A stretch of DNA of 64,000 nt from Eikenella exigua. GTDB taxonomy: Bacteria; Pseudomonadota; Gammaproteobacteria; Burkholderiales; Neisseriaceae. Below, in pieces: positions 58,977 through 64,000 of this stretch. The notes under the pieces were generated by a model. It searched no databases, was not told the origin of the DNA, and was given only the letters and a program-made list of their open reading frames with translations. The stretch covers positions 186,001-250,000 of the forward strand of contig NZ_CP038018.1 in NCBI RefSeq assembly GCF_008805035.1. Reading direction: 5' to 3'. The translations under genes were made by a program, and so were the position numbers. Numbering within the stretch: position 1 is the first letter of the stretch; each line of letters begins with the position of its first letter.

Positions 58977-59454
58977 AATCAGCCTGGACGACAGCGACCT
59001 GCAACGCGGCCTCGGGCAGCTGCTGCGCAACGCCCGCCACCCGCGCCCGATGATGCGAGCCATTGCCGCCGAACTGCTCAGCATCACCGAAGACAACTTC
59101 GAATCCGAAAGCTGGGGCGGGAAAAAATGGCCGGCCAATGCGCGCGGCGGCAAAATCCTGCAAAAGAGCGGACAGCTGGCCGCCAGCATCCACACCGCCT
59201 CCGGCAGCAACTTCGCCCGCATCGGCACCAACAAACCCTACGCCGCCATCCACCAGTTCGGCGGTACGGTCAAAGCCAAAAACAAACCCTATCTTGTATT
59301 CAAAGTCGGCGACGGCTTCCGCAGGGTCAAACAAGTCAAAATCCCAGCACGCCCCTACCTGCCGATGAGCAAAGGCGGTACACTTCAGGCCGGTGCCGAA
59401 TCCCGCCTGCTGGATGTCGCCCTCGATGCTTTGGCACGGGGTGTCCGAAAATAA
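58969..59454 (+). CDS. Virion morphogenesis protein gpG (P2 gpS-like)
   Basis: 161 residues, MLEISLDDSDLQRGLGQLLR, GKILQKSGQLAASIHTASGS, YAAIHQFGGTVKAKNKPYLV and PARPYLPMSKG, the gpG tail-completion family. Last rightward phage gene; the terminator and right end follow. Confidence 0.9.
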   Translation: MLEISLDDSDLQRGLGQLLRNARHPRPMMRAIAAELLSITEDNFESESWGGKKWPANARGGKILQKSGQLAASIHTASGSNFARIGTNKPYAAIHQFGGTVKAKNKPYLVFKVGDGFRRVKQVKIPARPYLPMSKGGTLQAGAESRLLDVALDALARGVRK

Positions 59455-59457
59455 AAA

Positions 59458-59485
59458 AGCGGGCAAATCCGCCCGCTCTATTTTG
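59458..59485 (+). terminator. Terminator of the packaging operon
   Basis: AGCGGGC, loop AAATCC, GCCCGCT, then TATTTTG, just after the gpG stop. Confidence 0.85.
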
Positions 59486-59513
59486 TTGCACCCAGTGCAA
59501 CGTTGTTACAAAT
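59486..59513 (+). repeat. 28-bp subterminal direct repeat, right copy
   Basis: TTGCACCCAGTGCAAC followed by GTTGTTACAAAT. 24 of 28 positions match the left copy at 23213. 82 bases inside the right end. Confidence 0.65.
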
Positions 59514-59553
59514 TTCCCATCCCCCTTCATCCATCCTCATCCAACTTAATCCC

Positions 59554-59601
59554 ATTTATCTCACAGACCCCTTATATTTATCTCACTGGGTTTCAATTTA
59601 T
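59554..59601 (-). repeat. Right prophage end: two transposase-site-like motifs and target duplication
   Basis: Minus-strand GTGAGATAAAT at 59586-59576 and 59564-59554, 22 bp apart; the end ...TTTCA is at 59595 and ATTTAT at 59596-59601 repeats the left flank. Confidence 0.75.
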
Positions 59602-59721
59602 TTTGGAGTTCTGGGTTTAGGAAGGTGGAGGCTACCTGAAACGTTGTATGAATAGATTTGCACTCTCTTCGCTTATGGAATACAGCCTTTGACAGTGGCG
59701 ATTAGGAACACTTGCTTCCGC

Positions 59722-60348
59722 TCACAGCCGCACGTTGTGGCAGGCTTCGTACACCGGCAGCAGGCGGTGCAGGGTTTCGACTAGCCAGGCCGCGCTGTCG
59801 GTCTGCCCCAGTTGGTCGCGCTCCAAGTGGCGGCCGAGGCAGAGGAAATCTTGTAGGCTGCGCAGGGCGAAGGCGTCGGGCGGGGCGGTGGCGATGGCGG
59901 GGTAGTCGGCGTATTCGCTGTCGTTGCCGTGCCAGATTTGGAAGTCGGCAAACTCAGCATGTGGGAAATCGGCTAAAGCCTGTTGGTAGCAGGCCAATGG
60001 CAGGGTGGAGCGGGAGGCGCGGTATTCGTGCCATTCGAGGCTGGCGGTGAGCCTGCGGCGGTTGAGCAGCAGCGAGAGAATCACCGCCGTATCGGCATGG
60101 GTTTGATATTTGAAATAGGCGAAAAAGTGGGCTCGCATCTGCCAGCCGTTGCACCAGCGTTCGATATGCGGCGGGGCAAAGCCTGCGCCCAATTCGGAGG
60201 CTACCTGAAAAACCAACGCACGCCACACTTGCCACGCGGCTTTGTAGTTGGCCTTGGTTTGCGCTTCGGTTTCGGGCTGGTATTGGCGGATTTGGGCGAA
60301 CTGGAAAAACGGGCGTTGGAACAGGTCGCAGCTTTGCGGGGTGAGCAT
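59722..60348 (-). CDS. Conserved protein, HI_0552-like
   Basis: 208 residues, MLTPQSCDLFQRPFFQFAQI, then RAHFFAYFKYQTHADTAVIL, SLLLNRRRLTASLEWHEYRA. The opening and the WHEYRA part recall the HI_0552 family of uncharacterised proteins. No catalytic motif recognised. First host gene to the right of the prophage; a DUS falls inside (60199). Confidence 0.6.
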   Translation of the reverse strand: MLTPQSCDLFQRPFFQFAQIRQYQPETEAQTKANYKAAWQVWRALVFQVASELGAGFAPPHIERWCNGWQMRAHFFAYFKYQTHADTAVILSLLLNRRRLTASLEWHEYRASRSTLPLACYQQALADFPHAEFADFQIWHGNDSEYADYPAIATAPPDAFALRSLQDFLCLGRHLERDQLGQTDSAAWLVETLHRLLPVYEACHNVRL

Positions 60349-60379
60349 GATGGATTGGCGGCTGGCAAGAAAGGTGGAA

Positions 60380-60412
60380 AGGCTACCTGAAAAATGGGGT
60401 TTCAGGTAGCCT
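60380..60412 (-). terminator. DUS inverted pair
   Basis: AGGCTACCTGAAA and its complement with a 7-nt loop, between the start of the HI_0552-like gene and the next DUS pair. Confidence 0.5.
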
Positions 60413-60494
60413 CAGTGAATGTTGGGGTTGCCTGAAATCGGTTTTTGAACGGGAAATGGGAACGGGGCATCCGTGTTTTATTAGGCATACGATA

Positions 60495-60528
60495 AAAGGC
60501 TACCTGAAACCTTTTTCAGGTAGCCTTT
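60495..60528 (-). terminator. DUS inverted pair after the metallochaperone gene
   Basis: 15-bp stem with a 4-nt loop, six bases beyond the stop of the COG0523 gene. Confidence 0.7.
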
Positions 60529-60533
60529 CCGTT

Positions 60534-61472
60534 TTATTTCTCCAGTGCGGCTTGCAATCTTTGTTCCAGCGTGTCGCTGTCGAAGGATTTGGCGATCACT
60601 TCAAAGCGGCTGTCGCGCCGCCAAGCCACTTGGTTGGCACCCCATTGGCCTTCGCTCCAGTTGAGCCATACCCAGCTGCCGAGCACTTGGAACACGCCTT
60701 TGGCGCGCACAAGGCCTTCGCACAGTTTGGGCAGGTCGTTGAAAAATTTGGTGAGCTTTTCGCCATCGAAGCTGCTGCCGGTAGGGAAGGTGTAGCCTTG
60801 CGATTGCAGGCCCATGCTGTTGTCGGGCAGCTCTTTGATGCGGTAGCGGCTTTTTTCCACCACCGGGGTTTCCAGCAGGGCGATGTCTAAATAGGCGTCG
60901 GTGGTTTCCAGCACGGCGGCTTTGGGCGGGAAGAGCTGGGCGGCTTTGCTGCGGAAGGCGGCCATTTCTTCGGGGCTGCACACATCGGTTTTGTTGGCAA
61001 TCAACACGTCGGCCACGCTCACTTGGTCGCGGTAGAGCGGCTGGTTGGCGTAGTCGGGGTTGGTGAATTGGCGCGGATCGACCAGGGTAAACACAGCGCC
61101 GATATCCAGCATTTGGTCGAAGGGCTTGGCGCGCAGCTCGTCGATCACGCTGGCGGCGTGTGCTAGGCCGCTGGCTTCGATGATGATGCGGTCTGGCTTG
61201 TTGCCGCTCACCATGCGGTTGATGGTGGTGCCCATCTGCGCACCGGCCACGCAGCACAGGCAGCCGCCGGCGATTTCGGCCACGGGGATGCCGTTGTCGC
61301 TCAACACGGCGCCGTCGATGCCGATCTCGCCGAATTCGTTTACCACGATCACCCATTTTTCATCAGGTTTTTTTTGCTCCATCAGGTGGCGCAGGGCGGT
61401 GGTTTTACCTGTTCCCAAAAAGCCGGAAAACAGATGTACTTTTGCTTTCTTTATTTCTGACATTGTTTGCAT
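60534..61472 (-). CDS. COG0523 (CobW/ZigA-type) GTP-binding metallochaperone
   Basis: 312 residues (304 if ATG 61463 is used). Walker A GFLGTGKTTALRH, metal-binding GGCLCC (CxCC), Walker B-like IIEASGLAHAASVI, NKTD guanine motif (IANKTDVCSP). The group hands zinc to enzymes under zinc limitation. It follows zur and overlaps it by 22 bases, so zinc control is likely. Confidence 0.92.
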   Translation of the reverse strand: MQTMSEIKKAKVHLFSGFLGTGKTTALRHLMEQKKPDEKWVIVVNEFGEIGIDGAVLSDNGIPVAEIAGGCLCCVAGAQMGTTINRMVSGNKPDRIIIEASGLAHAASVIDELRAKPFDQMLDIGAVFTLVDPRQFTNPDYANQPLYRDQVSVADVLIANKTDVCSPEEMAAFRSKAAQLFPPKAAVLETTDAYLDIALLETPVVEKSRYRIKELPDNSMGLQSQGYTFPTGSSFDGEKLTKFFNDLPKLCEGLVRAKGVFQVLGSWVWLNWSEGQWGANQVAWRRDSRFEVIAKSFDSDTLEQRLQAALEK

Positions 61473-61939
61473 ATTCCTGTTAAAACAACATGTTCTTCTT
61501 TTAATCTAAACCCACCTGCGGCTACGCCGGCACAAAGTGCCTGCCATTCGCGGGAGAGGGTTTGCTCATCGGTGTTGCCGCATTCGGTGCACACCAAAAT
61601 GAAGGCGCTGTGGTGGCGTTGCTGTTCGTCGCTACTGTGGCAGTGGGCATCGCAATGGTGGCGGGCGTGGCTGCATAAAATGTAGCCGTTCACCGCGGCC
61701 ACTTTGTGCAGCACGCCGTGTTCGGCCCAGAAATCGAGCGCGCGGTAGGCGGTAGGCGGCGCCACCACGCCGTTGCTCTGCTGCTGCATTTGCGCCAGCA
61801 CGGTGTAGGCTTTAATCACGCCTTCCTGCCGCAAAACGATATCCAGCACCTGCTCGCGCAGGGCGGTAATCTGCAGGCCTTGTTCGCGGGCGCGGGCAAT
61901 GATGGTGGTTTTGTAGTCGGGTGCGGAGTGCTTGGTCAT
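61451..61939 (-). CDS. zur: Zinc uptake regulator Zur (Fur family)
   Basis: 162 residues, winged HTH QGLQITALREQVLDIVLRQE, then CTECGN and the C-terminal CKQC, plus a His-rich region (CSHARHHCDAHCH). The cysteine pairs form the structural zinc site. Represses zinc-uptake genes. Operon with the COG0523 chaperone. Confidence 0.92.
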   Translation of the reverse strand: MTKHSAPDYKTTIIARAREQGLQITALREQVLDIVLRQEGVIKAYTVLAQMQQQSNGVVAPPTAYRALDFWAEHGVLHKVAAVNGYILCSHARHHCDAHCHSSDEQQRHHSAFILVCTECGNTDEQTLSREWQALCAGVAAGGFRLKEEHVVLTGICKQCQK

Positions 61940-61954
61940 GGCTGCCTCCTATTA

Positions 61955-62710
61955 TTATTGGCTGGGATGGCGCACAACGGCGAGCGGGTTGAAGCTCTGT
62001 GCCACCGGCATGATTTCGATGCTGTTCACGTTCATGTGCGTGGGGCGCTGGTAGAGCCACAGCACGGTGTCGGCGATGTCTTCGGGGCGGATGTAGTCCA
62101 CGTTTTTATATAAATCGGCGGCGCGTTGGTCGTCGCCTTTGAAGCGCACGTTGGAAAACTCGGTGTTGCCGCACAAGCCGGGCTCGATATTGCTCACGCG
62201 CACGCCCGTGCCGGCCAAATCGGCGCGCAGATTCAGGCTGAATTGGCGCACATAGGCTTTGGTAGCGCCATACACATTACCGCCGGGGTAGGGGTAGGTG
62301 CCGGCCACCGAGCCGAGGTTGATCACATAGCCGCTGCCGCGCGCCACCATGCCGGGCAGCACTTGGCGGGTGAGGTAGGTGAGGCCGATGATGTTGGTTT
62401 GAATCATGGTTTGCCAGTCGGCAAAATCGGCTTGATGGGCCGGGTCTAAACCCAGCGCCAGACCGGCATTGTTCACCAAGCAGTCGATCCAAGCAAAGTT
62501 TTCAGGTAGCCCTTTGAGTGCGGCGTCCACCGAGGCGGTATCGCCCACGTCCATTTGCAGCGGCAGGAAGTTGGCGCCCAATTCCACGCGTAGTTCGTCC
62601 AGTTTGTCGGTACGCCGCGCCGCGCCGATCACGTAGTAGCCTGCTGCTGCAAGCGTGCGGCAGATGGCCCGCCCGAAACCGGCCGATGCGCCGGTTACCA
62701 AAATGCTCAT
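61955..62710 (-). CDS. YdfG-like short-chain dehydrogenase
   Basis: 251 residues. NADP motif TGASAGFGRAI, NNAG, catalytic Ser in NLGSVAGTYPYPGGNVYGAT with YGATK, then RVSNIEPGLCGNTEFS. Acts on serine, allo-threonine or 3-hydroxy acids in the family. Sits 15 bases before zur and may share its transcript. An 11/12 DUS is at 62502. Confidence 0.9.
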   Translation of the reverse strand: MSILVTGASAGFGRAICRTLAAAGYYVIGAARRTDKLDELRVELGANFLPLQMDVGDTASVDAALKGLPENFAWIDCLVNNAGLALGLDPAHQADFADWQTMIQTNIIGLTYLTRQVLPGMVARGSGYVINLGSVAGTYPYPGGNVYGATKAYVRQFSLNLRADLAGTGVRVSNIEPGLCGNTEFSNVRFKGDDQRAADLYKNVDYIRPEDIADTVLWLYQRPTHMNVNSIEIMPVAQSFNPLAVVRHPSQ

Positions 62711-63093
62711 GATTGCCTCCGTTGAGCTGGATTACTGGATAGAGCCGGAGCACTTACTTCTCCTATGGCATTGGCTCGCCTTGCAGGAAGAAATAACGGC
62801 TTTGGCTAAAAACCATAGTATAACACCGGCAGCTTGCCGGCAGCTTTAAAATGGCAGCAAGGCTATAGCAAGCCAACTTAACTTTCGCTATCGCGTTGGT
62901 TTGCCTTGCCGTACTGCCTGTACTGTCTGCGGTTTGCCGCCTTGTCCCATTCTCATTTCTAATCCAATATATTTTCAGGTAGCCTCGGGCAGAGCGCCGT
63001 ATTCTGCCCAATAGAGGCGGGCGGCGGTATAAGGCTACCTGAAAACCGTGCTAGAATGCTCGCCTTCCGCATTTTGGCCAAAGGCTTGTTAAT
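62711..63093. other. Intergenic region, 383 bp
   Basis: Contains the Correia-like element at 62864-62971 and DUS copies at 62974 and 63032. No Zur-type operator or gene identified. Confidence 0.5.
62864..62971. repeat. Correia (NEMIS)-like element
   Basis: About 108 bp. Starts TATAGCAAGCCAACTTAACT, core GCCTTGCCGTACT and TGTACTGTCTGCGG then CGCCTTGTCC, ends AATCCAATATA. This is the order of the neisserial Correia repeat core. Best copy in the window. Confidence 0.65.
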
Positions 63094-63876
63094 ATGGCAC
63101 GTCATCCCTACCGCCGCCTGCGTTCGGCACGTTTCGCCCTGCCCGAAGTTGGCATTTCCGAACACGGTAACATCCGCTCGCTGCATTTGGGCAGCGAAAC
63201 GGTGCAAAGCTCGATGAATGTGGATTACCCCGCCGAGCTGGTGCTCTCCTACAGCCGTGCCATGATGGCCTGGCTCCTGTTTGCCGAAAACGTGCGCCAC
63301 ATCACGCAAATCGGGTTGGGTGGCGGCTCGTTTGTGCGCTGGATAGATGCCTACCTGCCCGATGTGGCGCAAACGGCGGTGGAGATCAACCCGCAGGTAA
63401 TCAGCGTGGCACGCGGCCTGTTTGAATTGCCGTTTGAGAGCGAAAAATTTGAAATCATCGAGGCCGACGGCGCGGAATACATCAAAACCCTGCGCGGCGG
63501 CACGGATATTTTGCTGGTGGACGGCTTCGACGGCGTGCAGATTATCGATACCTTGGTGGCCGAGCCGTTTTTTGCCGACTGCCGCACCGCCCTGAGCGAA
63601 AATGGCATTTTCGTAACCAACTGGTGGAGCGGCGACAAACGCTATCCGCTTTTCCTGCAACGGCTTGCGCAGGTGTTTGATCAGCGCGTGTTGTGCGTGC
63701 CCGCCGAAACCCATGGCAACGTGGCTGTGCTTGCCTTCCAAAACCAAGCACCCCAGCCGCTGGCGGCCCTGCAGAAAAAAGCCGCCAAGCTGAGCGAGCA
63801 ATACGGGCTGGACTTCAAAACCATGCTGCATCAGGCACACGTGCCGCCGGGCAGCACTTGGCAGTGGCTGTGTTGA
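63094..63876 (+). CDS. Spermidine synthase-like protein
   Basis: 260 residues. The SAM-like motif is ITQIGLGGGSFVRW (residues 69-82), then AQTAVEINPQVISVARGLFE and ILLVDGFDGVQI (key acidic residues). Resembles polyamine aminopropyltransferases but lacks a clear N-terminal catalytic module, so it may be a SpeE-like methyltransferase-fold protein. Start ATG at 63094. Confidence 0.8.
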   Translation: MARHPYRRLRSARFALPEVGISEHGNIRSLHLGSETVQSSMNVDYPAELVLSYSRAMMAWLLFAENVRHITQIGLGGGSFVRWIDAYLPDVAQTAVEINPQVISVARGLFELPFESEKFEIIEADGAEYIKTLRGGTDILLVDGFDGVQIIDTLVAEPFFADCRTALSENGIFVTNWWSGDKRYPLFLQRLAQVFDQRVLCVPAETHGNVAVLAFQNQAPQPLAALQKKAAKLSEQYGLDFKTMLHQAHVPPGSTWQWLC

Positions 63877-64000
63877 GGCTGGCTGAAAGTGCAAACTCCA
63901 GCACGGTTAGAAAGGCTATCTGAAAACATAAGCTGCAACGAGGCGAACATCAAATGGCGTTGTGGCGGCTAATCCTGCCCAGCCAGCCAATCCACATAGC

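Larger units (their letters stand above)
23156..59595. mobile_element. Mu-like transposable prophage with P2-like contractile tail
   Basis: Bounded by TG...CA ends. The left terminus TGAAGCCGCGCGCGATAAAT and right terminus (minus strand) TGAAACCCAGTGAGATAAAT match at 17 of the first 22 positions as inverted repeats. Each end has a second inward GNGNGATAAAT copy 22-23 bp further in, as expected for transposase sites. ATTTAT flanks both sides (23150-23155 and 59596-59601). It encodes transposase A and B proteins, Mor, protease, capsid, sheath, tube, baseplate, terminase and portal, all open. No integrase. The gene order is rearranged relative to Mu. Confidence 0.92.
1..64000. repeat. Dispersed Eikenella-dialect DNA uptake sequence AGGCTACCTGAA
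   Basis: About 40 perfect host copies, e.g. near 619, 790, 1856, 1924, 3293, 4432, 5402, 5463, 5523, 6063, 7811, 10937, 12739, 12824, 13023, 14248, 18893, 19385, 19952, 59629, 60199, 62974, 63032, besides the inverted pairs. The prophage has only ten (25448, 28764, 30965, 39063, 43651, 46296, 48907, 53741, 57537, 57647). The word drives species-preferred natural transformation. Confidence 0.9.

Noticed and set aside
23213..59513. 28-bp direct repeats as attL/attR of an integrase
   Set aside because: No integrase gene; the transposase genes, TG/CA ends and short flanking duplication lie outside these repeats.
1..64000. CRISPR array
   Set aside because: The frequent repeated 12-mer is the dispersed DUS with irregular spacing and both orientations, not a direct-repeat array; no cas genes.
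1..64000. tRNA or rRNA genes
   Set aside because: Apart from tmRNA I saw no cloverleaf or rRNA motifs on either strand.

Overview
The window looks like a chromosome segment from an Eikenella-type member of the Neisseriaceae. The main reason is the 12-mer AGGCTACCTGAA (reverse complement TTCAGGTAGCCT). It occurs in about 40 perfect copies in the roughly 27 kb of host DNA, often as inverted pairs behind genes. This is the Eikenella dialect of the Neisseriaceae DNA uptake sequence (DUS). Protein similarities (IF3, L35, L20, tmRNA tag ANDETFALAA, UbiD remnant) and Correia-like intergenic repeats also fit this family.

Host part, left (1-23155): a DUF4189 protein end, ribF, two tandem small secreted four-cysteine paralogues, priA, a macro-domain deacetylase, the translation cluster infC-rpmI-rplT, the tmRNA gene ssrA, a lipoprotein, a transporter with slyX, a 5'-nucleotidase-like HAD protein and an LCMT-type methyltransferase. 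From 13 to 19 kb there is a block with an Old Yellow Enzyme, an osmoprotectant/ergothioneine-type ABC importer split by a beta-lactamase-fold gene and an NmrA-like gene, and signs of transfer from a neighbour with another DUS dialect (AAGCAGCCTGCA). After it come a HEAT-like protein, a deleted ubiD pseudogene, a DUF1176 protein, pth and a TauE/SafE exporter.

Prophage (23156-59595, 36.4 kb): a complete-looking Mu-like transposable phage with a P2-like contractile tail. Its ends are TG...CA with an imperfect 22-bp inverted terminal repeat, tandem transposase-site-like motifs and a flanking direct repeat ATTTAT. Early genes run leftward from an operator-promoter at 50.4 kb: Ner-like, HTH, DUF3102, transposase A, ATPase B, small membrane proteins, DUF3164, RdgC, HU, gp16 and Mor. 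They are followed by protease/scaffold, capsid, tail, baseplate, fibre, Com and Dam. The repressor, a membrane protein and a lipoprotein run rightward, followed by the lysis and packaging genes (amidase, small cationic protein, holin-like, Rz/Rz1, TraR, terminase, portal, gpF, gpG). Compared with phage Mu, the lysis-packaging block has moved to the other side of the repressor and is inverted. Four copies of a TTTAAACCCGTTTAAA-type dyad lie ahead of four late transcription units, which recalls the four C-activated late promoters of Mu. A small membrane-protein gene with its own promoter and terminator sits backwards inside the tail operon (34.65-34.90 kb) and looks like a classical moron.

Host part, right (59596-64000): an HI_0552-like protein, a COG0523 metallochaperone GTPase, the zinc regulator zur, a YdfG-like dehydrogenase, a Correia-like repeat and a spermidine-synthase-like protein.
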